Positions 34,301-44,647 of a DNA stretch of 64,000 nucleotides are shown here, one piece after another. Positions within the stretch are counted from its first letter, which is position 1. The number at the start of each line of letters is the position of its first letter. Position numbers and translations under genes: made by a program. The DNA is from Gelatoporia subvermispora B. Its lineage: Eukaryota; Basidiomycota; Agaricomycetes; Polyporales; Gelatoporiaceae. Under the pieces are notes generated by a model that was given only the letters and a program-made list of their open reading frames with translations, did not search any database and was not told the DNA's origin. Location: contig KB445796.1 in NCBI GenBank assembly GCA_000320605.2, positions 1,497,698 to 1,561,697 of the forward strand, given 5' to 3'.

Positions 34301-34368
34301 CTTCTTAGGGAAAAGCTGTCTGCTTAGTCATCTGGAGGAGGTCCCGGGTTCGATTCCCGGTCAAGCCC
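34275..34368 (+). tRNA. tRNA-Pro (AGG) with a 22-nt intron
   Basis: Acceptor GGCTTGA pairs with TCAAGCC. The D arm is GGTCTAG...TATGATT. The anticodon stem CCTTC/GGAGG holds loop TTAGG-G-T with anticodon AGG. The intron 34311-34332 sits at the canonical place one base after the anticodon (37/38). The T arm is CCCGG-GTTCGAT-TCCCGG-like, with a complete B box GGTTCGATTCC. A TTTT terminator follows at about 34373. The mature length is 72 nt. Confidence 0.9.
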
Positions 34369-34820
34369 ATTATTTTCCCTCTTGTTCGTGCCGTCAATCG
34401 AGAACTTTTTGAACTTGTCTGGTTGTTCCTGACGGGTTTCCCCTGGCGTTCTCAACAACTGAGAGATCTACACGAATCAGATTTAATTTGTTTTGGTCGA
34501 ACGCTCAAAGGTGGCGACAGATCAACGTTCAACGCTGACTTACACGCCTGGGGTGTGCGCACAAACATGGGGGAGGAGAGCAAGACAAAGATGCACATTA
34601 AGTTGGCCATCCTCTGAAAGAAGCTGCGCGTAGTCCAAGCATTCGAGTGTTAATAGCATAACTCTGATGTATGTAGTGGGTTTGAGTTACTATATTCGCG
34701 TGACCGGAACTCAGAATTGGCGATCCCCTTGAAAAACATGGGTGCGTGCGGTCGCGGCACCCTTACTCTGTATTAGCATTGCTATCAGCCCTGGATTTCT
34801 ATCCGAATAATAATATTTGA
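34369..34820. other. intergenic, about 450 bp
   Basis: Only the pol III terminator next to the tRNA is recognisable. Confidence 0.35.
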
Positions 34821-35339
34821 TCATTCGATGCAGGATGCCGCATACAGCTTGACTTCATTTTGGATATGAGTTTCGATGGTGACTCCGGCGTAGCGTGGCC
34901 AAAACGCGAGGAAAGTCTGCGTGTTGGATTGGAGTGTCCTTCGATTAATGTGGCTATTGAGACGACCTCGAAGAGCCGTGGCCATCCAGTCCACAAAAGC
35001 CTTAATGGTAGCTATGTTGGGAGGGCCCAGTGAATAGCTGGTGTTGCACGAGAATAATGTGCACTAACCAGCGTCAGGGGCAGGCACACCGATAGTGATC
35101 TCACCAGACTCGTACTCCACAGGCAATGCTTGGGTTTCTTCTGTGCGCGTTCGAGCAAAGTCTCTCCAATACGACTTGAGGCGTTCGTGACTCCTGAGGG
35201 TGGGCTCACTGACTTTCTTGAAGTGAACAATGCCGGTCAGGTCTCGTTCGTATTCTTCGCGAGCGCCTGGAGGGTCATCCGCGAGTCGTTTAGCGAGGAG
35301 CTCTGCGCGGGAGAGCCTAGGTCTTGATAGAAGTGCCAT
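34821..35339 (-). CDS. short protein like the core-binding domain of a fungal tyrosine recombinase
   Basis: Two exons, 35339-35069 and 35011-34821, give 153 residues. The helical pattern (EPTLRSHERLKSYWRDFA, then ATIKAFVDWMATALRGR, RRTLQSNTQTFLAFWPRYAG, and an end in LYAASCIE) resembles the N-terminal SAM-like DNA-binding domain of phage-integrase/crypton-type (DUF3435-like) proteins of agaricomycetes. No catalytic Arg-His-Arg-Tyr half follows. It is either a domesticated or a truncated element gene. The gene looks complete: TATA box, ATG, in-phase intron and stop. The family assignment is by pattern only. Confidence 0.5.
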
Positions 35340-35392
35340 GTTATGGGGAGACAATAGACACAGGTCGTGGGGGCAAGAACGCACAAACGGGG

Positions 35393-35400
35393 TTTATATA
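35393..35400 (-). promoter_or_regulatory. TATA box of the recombinase-like gene
   Basis: TATATAAA on the minus strand, about 55 bases before the ATG at 35339. Confidence 0.5.
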
Positions 35401-35905
35401 GCTCGACGGGGCGCATATAGTAGATACCAATGTTGTGAGCGCGATCGGGTACAAGGCCGGAGTTGAAAGTTACATGACGTTATAGGGTCACTAGATGACG
35501 TCGGCGGGCGTTGCGACGCAACAGCTATGCTTATACAAGCAGTCTCCCAAGAAAAGCTGGACGGAGTTCAGAATGTCCAGATGTATGTGACGTAACTCAG
35601 TGAGCTTCCTGATTCAGTATGAGTATGCCCGAAAGCGGAACCTCTCGATGACGCGCGTCGCTGCGACCTTGCACTGAGTGTCAAGTAGAAAATCGAGCAC
35701 AATAATTTAGGCTGGCGCAGTCCTCATCCTCGTAGTTGCATCGAATAACAATATGCCATTTTTCAATAACATCTATATAATTACTCCGAACAGCCCAATA
35801 GATAGTGTGACGAATCCACTCCGGCGGTCCCGATATTATAACAGTTCTGTATGTACCTCCCACTTACGGGAACGAGGGACAGTAAATGAGTGATGAGTGG
35901 ATGAT
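35401..35905. other. intergenic, about 500 bp
   Basis: Lies between the promoter of the recombinase-like gene and the 3' end of the manganese peroxidase gene. Nothing coding is recognised. Confidence 0.35.
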
Positions 35906-37455
35906 CTATGAGTCGTCCTCTCCCGCAGGGCCGGTGAACTGGACAGTAGGGCAGTCCTGGCCGCCGTTGGAGCAGTGGGGAATGAGGGTCTCCTGTGCAC
36001 CATCTGTCGGAATATAGACGTCAGATGTACCGCACGATTCGAAAGGAGTCCAGGGTACTTACGGTCAATGGTGAGCGAGGGGAACCGCTCAGACTTGCAG
36101 GTGAGCTGAAGGTCCTGGGGGCCAGTCGTGGCGGGGAACGACGCAGGCTTGCCGACGGGGGGCTTGGGCGTAGGCACGACCTCAGAGCAATCGATGAGGT
36201 CGTTGCGGTTGTGTCCGAGGATGGCGAGCTTGGACATGGCAGCCTTGAAGCTGCTCATCATGTACTCCTGCTCGTTGACGAAGCCTTGCCAGAAGCACGC
36301 GGTGCGGTCATCACGGGCAAGAGCAAAGTCGGACTGGAGGCGCATCTCGCCAGTGTCGTTGCCGCCTTGCTTGTTGTTGCCCAGGGGAAGGGGTGACTCC
36401 ACTTCACCGGTGTTGTTGTCGGTTCCCGGGAAGCCCACACCCTTGAGCAGGACCTCGAGGAAGATCTGAGTATCGAAAGTGAACGGCGTCTGGTTTTGGA
36501 ATATCAGTAGATGTTACATGTCCTAGTAAGCAGACGGTGACTCACTGAATCGAAAGGAGCGGCATCAATGGTCAAATCCACCTTGTCGGCGCGGGCAACG
36601 GTGTGAGATGCAAGCAGAGAGACAACCTCGAAAGGAGTAAAGCCTCCTGCATCAGCGAAACGCTCCAGGATGTGCGTAACGTTGTCCTGAGGCTCCGGGA
36701 TCAGACCATCAACGGCAGGAGCTGTCGCATTGGGGCGACCAGCCAGGAACTCAAGCTGAGGCGCGCCCTGCAAAGTTGATGAATATGACAAATCCATTGG
36801 TGTAGAATGTGGCTCAACTTACCGGGCAGTTACTGAGCGCGACGGTACCCGCAAACTGAATAAGATCACCAGCAGTGATCGTGGGGAACTTATCCAGGAA
36901 GGGGATGAGGTTGTTGACACTGTCGTCGATACCAGCATTCGCGTGGAAGAACGGCTCCACGGTGGGGAAGATGAGCATAGAGCCGTCAGCTCCGCCACCA
37001 CTGAAGTTGAACGTCGGTTATATGTCGCTTCAGTGAAAATCGACAATCACGTACGCAGAAGGGCCCTGGCTTTGAGAAATCGCGATAGCATCGTCTGAAG
37101 TGAGGTATTAGTCAATTTCCGATTTTGAGGATCATCGTATACTTACGGAAGGTCAAACGAATGGTCTCGTGTGCTAAGGCTACAGTCAGCAGACTGAACA
37201 GCATTCCAGCTCAGATACCACACACCATCTTCACCACAGTCGCCCATGTAGAGCGTGCTCTGCAGGGCCTGTGCAAGCTGGAATAATGTCGAATCAGTAT
37301 CGTCGAACAAGTTGTAATCATAACGATGTGCGCACAGGAATGAAGTCACAGCAGACATGGTTGCTGACGCGGGTACCATCAGGGCAGATGGTGGTCGGCG
37401 CCGCACGAGTGATCGCGGCGAGAGCAACAAGGGCGAGGAGGGAAGTGAATGCCAT
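35906..37455 (-). CDS. mnp: secreted manganese peroxidase (class II heme peroxidase)
   Basis: Eight exons (37455-37336, 37277-37226, 37173-37147, 37094-37055, 37000-36823, 36767-36546, 36489-36063, 36003-35906) give 387 residues. The enzyme oxidises Mn(II) to Mn(III), a diffusible oxidant in lignin decay. A signal peptide ([18 protein letters not shown]) and a short propeptide precede the mature start near APTTICPDG. Distal heme site: [12 protein letters not shown] with Arg and His. Proximal His is in [13 protein letters not shown]. The three Mn ligands are present: both Glu of CGED-AHE and the Asp of ARAD. The position of the surface Trp of lignin/versatile peroxidases is Ser (EVVSLLASH), so this is a true MnP. 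Cys residues and N-glycosylation motifs (NAT, NVT, NNT, NDT) fit the family. The third exon is only 27 nt. Confidence 0.95.
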
Positions 37456-37542
37456 CGCTGTGAGCACGGAGGGCTGGTCGAGGACTGCTGTGGAGTTGAA
37501 GCTTGTCTAAGACTGCTGAGGAAAACGTTCTGGTCCTTGCAG

Positions 37543-37550
37543 CCTTTATA
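37543..37550 (-). promoter_or_regulatory. TATA box of the manganese peroxidase gene
   Basis: TATAAAGG on the minus strand, about 90 bases upstream of the ATG at 37455. I found no convincing metal-response element (TGCRCNC) close to it; one match lies about 1 kb upstream near 38400. Confidence 0.55.
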
Positions 37551-39800
37551 CTGCCAAGCTGCGCGTCGGGAACAAGTGTGCCGGAGTCCGCGTCAGGAAC
37601 GTAGCTGGACAAACGCGCTCACTCATCGGTGAGAACGGACATGAGTCAATATGGCGCGCATAGCGTTAGGTCGCTGTCACCCCGACAGGTCTGGGAGAAG
37701 CACTACACCAGCACGGAGGGCGCGGTTCCTAGTTCGACCAAGCTGTGAGCACAGCGAAACAAGTCGAAATGGGCAATTCTCACCGCCGACCGAGTGGAGA
37801 CGCTAGCATCAATCAGGTTGATTGCGGGACGGAGGTCCCAGCACTTTGCAATTCGAATAAGCCCTGTCATTCTGTTGTGGCGCTTGGGACCATGTATAGA
37901 ATGCACGTATGTATCTTGCCGCCGCCGAGACCAAGTTCGAGCGGTTCTTGGCCCGCGAAACGCCTACTGCGACCGAGAACCGCGAAACGCGGCACCGAGA
38001 GACGCAGCTCAGCAGAGCTTCACGCAGTCGAAACAATTGCCGTCCATACTGCGCATCCAGCTACCAGGACCTTGAGCAGCGTCCCATCACCGCGGCGTCC
38101 ATGTCCGTGAGGCTAGGATCGAATGTCACGGAAGAGAAATGTGGTACACATACTTGTCAACTTTGCCGTGTGCCCTCCGAGACGTGCACACATCACACCT
38201 TCCCGAAAACAACGCCCCAGTATGTTGGAAATTCGGAAATGAGTACGGGAACTTCAAGGTGCCGCATACCGGATGACATGGGTGGTGGATGGAGGTACAG
38301 ACTTCCACGAAGCACTGCATTCGTTTTTGGCAGGGTGGAACACCACGTCGACACATGGGCGTCTTGCAATTGTTGTCGGGTGGCGACCACATTCGTGCCT
38401 GTGCGCAATTCCTCCACGCTCCCCGTAACGTCACAACTGGATGACGGCCGCAGGCTACGCCTTCAGTGCCTGCTGCGTCGGGAGTGTTCTGTGGTACGCG
38501 TACTTCACTGCGCATGGCGGCCGCGCTAAGAAGCTGTCCGAGTCGTGCACTGTTGGCGAAGGCAATCCTCCAAGGATACAGAGAATTAATGATGGTCGGT
38601 CATTCCTGTACAGATATCAACATAATGCGCGCATAAGCGGGATCCCGCCGGTCATACGCGCACATGTTCACTAGAAACTCTCATACTATGCTCGAACCCC
38701 GAGCACGGAACACGGTCACGCACAGCAGCTGTAGGCCTTATTCACTGGAAGACGCTCTCATGGTAGTCGATGGGCCGGACGTTATGATCCTGGTGTTCCT
38801 GTCCTCGGCGAGGCGCTGCAAGACCATGGGAATCCCGCCATGTACGAAGCGCGCGCGACACCGAGCGGCTGGAACGCTGGCGATGAACAGCGGCAACCAG
38901 TCCATCGAGGAGCGGCATCGACCGGGATAGCAAGGGCCCGCCCAATGCCATGGATCGCTGGTTCACATAGAGGTCAGCCTCCCAAATCCCGGCACCGGGG
39001 CACATTTCGACGGTGCTTACCGCGGTACTGGTATGGGAGAAGACCCACGGCGAGCTGTCTCAACTGTGATCTGGACCCAAGAAACGTGTATCATCTGCCG
39101 TGGACATTAGTGCGAGTCACCCAGGTACTTGTCGTGATGATACTGCCTCTGCCAGTGGTCGTTGGGCATCGGTGACCATGACGCTGTGCTCTGTGGGAAC
39201 TTGAGGCTCACGGACCACGGGGTTTGGAGCAGGACGCGGAGACCAGTTCCCGCCAGTCGGAGTCCCACACTGACAAAGTATTGAAACTGTCGATTTGGGC
39301 ATCGCAAGCCTTACAGAGCTTCAGGGCATCCTGGAATTGAAGAGGCAGTTGAAACGTGATGGATGATGGAGAGTCAGAGAACATGCACATCTGGAGTCCG
39401 GAGCCAGACCTTTGTGGCTTTGGAGATTAACAAGCGGCCCGGTCCGAGTGTCGAAGCGTGTGGAAGAGGGGTTCCAAAAATAGACAAATGGCAGATGTAA
39501 TATCTCAATACTCCAAAACCCCTTCAACAACAAGTACTACCTGAGGTACTATACACAATCGATGTAGAACGGATCCATGCATACAACCAAAATAACAATG
39601 GCAGGGGTATACTACCGGAGAACATGCAACAACAAGCGAGTGCAATGAGACGTGAATGCTACAAAGGTCCTTGCAAATAGTCAAACACAGGAACAGAAAT
39701 GAGTGGTATCAATGTCGTAAGCGACATGTCTCATAGACGAGGCGTGAGCTCGCACAGGGTGAAGTCACCTTCACCGAGCCCGCACATGTTTTCGAGTGTC
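37551..39800. other. intergenic, about 2.25 kb
   Basis: Upstream region of mnp and 3' flank of the FAM72-like gene. Several open frames of 70-200 codons exist on both strands but none shows a family motif or spliceable structure. Confidence 0.4.
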
Positions 39801-41625
39801 TCAGCATCCAGCAAACGGCAGGCCCCTCGGGACAGCGCCCGCCGTCCCCACTATGTCAGCGTGTTTCCCGCCTGGAGGTTGCACCGCATCGTCAGAGACA
39901 TCCGCACGGGCAGGCTGTCCACGGGCCCGCTGATCTTCGCACACGGCAGGGATTTCGCCGCTGCGCACAAGGTTATGCCAGTAAAGTACCTCGCCCGCCT
40001 TCAGTAGCTCTGGCGGCACTTCCTGTGGCGCAGGTCCAGGAACATGAACAGCAGCTGAGGGCGCCGCAGTATCCGCTACCGGTGAGCCGGGGTATGGGGG
40101 GCTGGATGGCGCTGGCGCCCCGGCACCGGATGGCGACGCTCGGGTTGGTTGGAAAGCATCGAAAGTGTGGGATTCCCCGAAGACCAGCCGAATGGTAGGT
40201 TGTGCCATAGAGTCGGGGCCAACTGGGAACGAGACTGTGGATATGGGCGCGGCAGGGGTGGGCGACTCTGGCAAGGGCTCCAGAGGAGGCATCTCTGGGT
40301 CGGCCTGCTCCGCGTCGATGTGAGAAAGAGCCGATGCACCAGGTGTGCGAGGGACGCTCGGAGGAGTTGGGGGCGTTAAGGGGGGTGGGACAAGATTCGT
40401 CGGTGTCGGCTGCAGCCCGCGTTGCGCGTCCACATACGTCGGATTCGGTCGTGGCTTGTAGGGCAGCACTTCGCGTTCTCCTGGAACATAATGCCGCTCC
40501 CCTGCAGAGATTTCGCTCGAATAGAACACGAACCGATGGCCATTGGTTGTCCTATTATTCGCCGAGATCGAGGACGTGCAGCGATAGCATGGGACAACAA
40601 TCATGTATCCCACCGCGTTTCCGCACCCGTGGCAGCAGAGCGTTTGAGTCAAACACTCGCAGGTCCTGCCCGGGATCCTAGTCTGGAACTCTGAAGGCGT
40701 CGTATGTGAATTCTGTGCGCTCGGGGTGGTAGGCGACCGATGTGCCGAAGATGAGGGCGAGATGCCGGCTGAGGACGCTGAGCAGTTGATCGGCAGCGCG
40801 TCTGAGGAAAACAAAGGCACGTTCGGGCGGAGCAAAAGTACGGCCTGTGTGTGTTTCATTCGTTGAGCAGACATGTCATCGGTGAGAGCAGTATTGATAA
40901 GGAGTGGTCATGGCTGACGAGTATCAAGCCTCTGTGCAATGAAAGACGCTCCACCAGGTTCCCTCAGGGCAATGTAAATTGTCGTGGGATTGTTGACAAT
41001 CTGGACTCTGGGACGCAGCAGTCGAGCTCAACTGTCGCGATGCGCACATGTTACAAGACATATTGCTCCACAAACGCCCATGTTTGCCATAAATACCTGC
41101 ATTCGCCACAAGTCTAGAAGATGAATCTCTTAAGGTACTCACTCTCATTCCACGGTTCGTCAGGAAAGTACCACATGATTTGCAATCCAGGATCCAGACC
41201 TTGTGTGCGACCGGAGGCGGGGGTTGAGGCGGGCGCTGCATTTGTACGTGAAAGTGAGGGTACGTTCCTGGCTGCTGTGGCAGGACCAACTGTCCATTCG
41301 GATGCAGCTGCGCATGTGCGATATACGCGGGTACTAAGACGTGTCCGTTCCTAGGTAGCGGAACTGTGGGATTCTGCATGTAGACAGTCCGAGGCGCGGC
41401 GGGAATTGCATAAATACGGTTTGACAAAGCGAGCGTGTGTCGTGCGACGGTGGGGTCCATGATGGCAACTCCTGGATGCGACGAGGCGGGGGCAGGTTGG
41501 GAGACGACCCCCACGTCGTGTTGATGATCAGGAACAGACATGCGACGTTGGCGGTAAACGGGTGGGAGGGATTCCTGGGAGCCCGGAGAGGTCTGCTCAG
41601 GGGTTTCAAAAATGCGGGCAGGCAT
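39801..41625 (-). CDS. FAM72-like cysteine-rich protein
   Basis: Two exons, about 41625-41143 and 40844-39801, separated by a long intron of about 300 nt with GTGAGT and ACACAG ends. The join gives CKSCGTFLTNRGMR-AVLLLRPNVPLFSSDALP, then CCHGCGNAVGYMIVVPCYRC and NGHRFVFYSSEI. These match the FAM72 pattern of paired Cys motifs and GHYWxFH-like end. The N-terminal 130 residues are Pro/Gln-rich, and the C-terminal 190 are Pro/Ser-rich, ending in a block (LLKAGEVLYWHNLVRSGEIPAV) common to fungal homologues. Human FAM72A binds the uracil-DNA glycosylase UNG2; the fungal role is unknown. The start is uncertain: in-frame ATGs also occur at 41781 and 41550. Confidence 0.65.
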
Positions 41626-41781
41626 GGGGAGGAGGTAGAGTGGCCCGTAGGGGGCGGGCCACGACGAGGGATGGTGGCGGTCGCGGGGAGAGATGCGAGC
41701 GACGGCTAAGCGAGCTGGAGGGAGTCGGACAACATTCCGCAACAGACATCCTTCAGACGGCGCCGGTGATGTTCTGTCCAA

Positions 41782-43082
41782 GTTTGTCAGTGCCTTTACC
41801 GATCAATGGATCGAACCCCGGTTATCTTATCAGATCTGGCACTTTCATCCTCGGTGCCTTTCTCAGATTTGCCGGCGATTCACTCTGATTGGCTATCTTT
41901 ACACTATCCGCGGACGTCCTCTGAGCAAGCTTAGCGACCATCGTTGTCTCTCCCATACTGTGCGCGGCAGTGGCATAACGAGTCTCACACTTTCCACATA
42001 TCTCTGGCCGGAAACGCACGACCTCCACGGCGTACGCCGTCCGCCGTCCGACTCGGTAGCGGTATATTGCGAGGCAACGGAAACACGTGGAGACGGGCCC
42101 TTGTAACTCTTTCCGTCGGCTTCCAGAAGTATAAGGTAGCTATGTATACGAACCAGGAGATGCCGGATTTATCGGGGTTGAAGTACGATGCGCTCACCAC
42201 TGTGGAGGCTGCCAACAATTGTTCCTGAGATGTATGACAGCGGGCGAGCTTCGAAAGTCGGTAGCGCAAACATGGGAGTGTATGTGTACGCCGCCGCACC
42301 CTGCTATCAATCGCGCTCAAGCTGGCGGGCTGATCTCATGCCAAACGGTACGTCATCAGGAACCATTGGATATGTCTCAAATGCAGCGACCTTCATTGGC
42401 GGACGACTCCGTGAGGTTTGAGTGCCCATGACACGAAATGGTCGGACATGTTTCGAAGGACAGCCTGTGAATGAGGTCTCAACGTGACTGACAGTCATCT
42501 AAGGAGCGCAGTAGGGACACATACCGGCCATCATTTTAGGTGGTGGCTTCAGCTCATACTCGCGTGCACGCGGGCAGACCGTGGTCTCGTCAACAAAACT
42601 TACCGGACGGCGTCCCACGTCGCACAATATGCCCGCTGTGTGTAGAAATGATACTTCCGGGCAGCTCATAGTGATGCGGTGATTTTCTTCGGACCGAGCG
42701 CTGCGACAAATGTCCACAGGGTCTATAGTTGCCAGAACAGCGAGGCCAAGAGCATTTAATTTGTGTAAGCCGAGAGAAGGATGGACATCTGATGCGGTAG
42801 CTCAAAGCCGAGCTCAAGTGACCAACTGCACTGCGGCTGTGCGTCTTGACTGCGCGCGCTGACACTTCATAGCGTGAAACTCGGAAAGGGATGGTATAGA
42901 CGAGAACAAATGTTTGCTTGATCCGGGCGTGGAACCTTTCGAGGTACATTCCTGCCCAAAGCGCATGGCGCTCACCGTGCGGTGGTATACTGCTTCTCGT
43001 ATATTATATCAGACAGGCACTAAAAATGCCAGTACCCTCACCTACATTTCCACATGCCGCTCTAAACCTTCCTCGCAGCTCC
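41782..43082. other. intergenic, 1.3 kb
   Basis: Promoter side of the FAM72-like gene and 3' side of the lactonase-like gene. No supported feature. Confidence 0.4.
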
Positions 43083-43967
43083 TCATAAGGACTCCAGCTT
43101 GCCCGGGAGGAACGCCGGCCCACCCCTGTTTGGCCAGTACCATGGCGCGTCGTGCGCAATGAGCACCCTCACCCTAGGTGTCGCCTTCAGTGCTCTAATG
43201 CGAGCGATATGCTGCGCGGCTGCCTCCCTGTCGATATGGGCGCACCCAAAGGCATCCGTTTCCGCGATTTGCGCCTCTCCGTCGATAAGCCGGTGGTCGT
43301 GGGCACTATCTCCGGCGAGATACAACCAGCCGCCATCCGGCGATGTGCGGACGAGCACGTTGATATGCCCGGGCAGGTGCCCAGGGGCGTCGACGATGTA
43401 CAGACTGCCGTCTCCGTAGAAGTCGAGTGCGTGCGGGAAGGGTCCGATGGGCTGCCAGCCTTCCTTGGTAAGGAACCTAGTGCGTTCAGAGGGAAGAAGG
43501 TCGCCGGGGAATGGCGCATCCGGGTCCGCGGGCCAGCCGGGGGTGACTAACTGCTGCGCTTCGCTTCCGACGAGGAAGGTAGCATTAGTAAAAGGCGCGG
43601 TGTCGCCGAAATGGTCGAAGTGGATGTGGGTGATGAGTACGTGCTTGATCGCAGCTGGGTCGATGCCGCCCTTACGGAGTGATGTAGGGGCATCCTGCGG
43701 AACATCAACAATGAAGCCCATTTGCTGAACCCGCTGGAGGATTGGCGTTGGGAGCTTCGTCTCCCAATCCTTCCGGATACCGAGATCGACGAGCAAGGTG
43801 TCTCCGTTAGAGTTGTGCCGAAGGAGAAAGGAGAGGCCAGGGAGGTTATTCACGTCGCCATCCTTGGCATTGTCCAGAACCCAGCGTAAAGGAATTTGTA
43901 CATGGCCCCCTTCTAGCGCGGAGACGTCGCAGTATGCCTGGTTCTCTGTGGGAGGCGGCAAGCTCAT
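43083..43967 (-). CDS. metallo-beta-lactamase-fold hydrolase, lactonase-like, intronless
   Basis: A single uninterrupted frame of 294 codons with its ATG at 43967. The zinc-binding motif HxHxDH is THIHFDHFGD (about residues 113-122). A further His is in GHLPGHINVL and the bridging Asp in GDSAHD. The order and spacing fit the N-acyl-homoserine-lactonase-like branch of the metallo-beta-lactamase superfamily, which opens lactone rings. Fungal members may hydrolyse lactones or related esters; the substrate cannot be read from sequence. There is no signal peptide, so it is probably cytosolic. It lacks introns although nearly all neighbours have several. It is head-to-head with cystathionine gamma-lyase, sharing a 680-bp promoter region. 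Confidence 0.85.
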   Translation of the reverse strand: MSLPPPTENQAYCDVSALEGGHVQIPLRWVLDNAKDGDVNNLPGLSFLLRHNSNGDTLLVDLGIRKDWETKLPTPILQRVQQMGFIVDVPQDAPTSLRKGGIDPAAIKHVLITHIHFDHFGDTAPFTNATFLVGSEAQQLVTPGWPADPDAPFPGDLLPSERTRFLTKEGWQPIGPFPHALDFYGDGSLYIVDAPGHLPGHINVLVRTSPDGGWLYLAGDSAHDHRLIDGEAQIAETDAFGCAHIDREAAAQHIARIRALKATPRVRVLIAHDAPWYWPNRGGPAFLPGKLESL

Positions 43968-44647
43968 ATTGGATTACCGGACCCTATGAGAGTCGAGGCA
44001 TTCTCAAGTTCAGTACGTAGGTGTCACTTAAGGGTACTCACGTGTGATATAGACTGCAGATACGCTGGGGTATTAGGTTACTTGCCGGAGGAGTTGCACA
44101 ACCTGATGTCGACAGACCGTCGACAGCTACGTCAAAGGCTATATATACGTGTACGTGTATGAGTAAGGTTCTGTAAGGTTCGCGGATCTCGTGCGCATAT
44201 CTCTCTTCACGCTAAAGGCTCCTGCTCGGGAACTTCGAATTGGCGTCATCATGAGGTCGACGACCGGTGCTTCACCGAGGTTCAAAGAAGTTTGTTATTC
44301 TCCGCATTGTTATTTACAGCGAGCGCCAGCCTAGTGTCCGAGACTTGGGCGGTATGGAGAGTATGATCCGGCTGACGACGCAAAGCTGGTGCAATGCTTT
44401 GCGATGCTTGCGAGTCTCAGGGAGCTTTGGGCGGCTGACTTTGCAGATTACAAATCCGGCAAATCGACGGCACTGGACGTGATTTGTCATCAGCGCGCAG
44501 GTTTTCGCAATCTCATCTAAGCGAGCTCGCCATGCTGGTCTCTTTTGAATTTCTGTCCAGCTTTCCCTTCCACACTCATTATAAAATACCTGACCGCGCC
44601 TGTCAGCCAACCTTATCCTCCCCCTCCCCCGCCCTACCCCGCCAGAA
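43968..44647. other. divergent promoter region, 680 bp
   Basis: Lies between the minus-strand lactonase-like gene and plus-strand CYS3. A TA-rich CTATATATACGTG near 44141-44153 could serve as a TATA element for either side. The CCTCCCCCTCCCC run at 44618-44630 is a pyrimidine tract just before the CYS3 ATG, typical of strongly expressed fungal genes. Confidence 0.4.

Noticed and set aside
36128..36469. Plus-strand frames across the peroxidase gene
   Set aside because: Antisense shadows of the manganese peroxidase exons.
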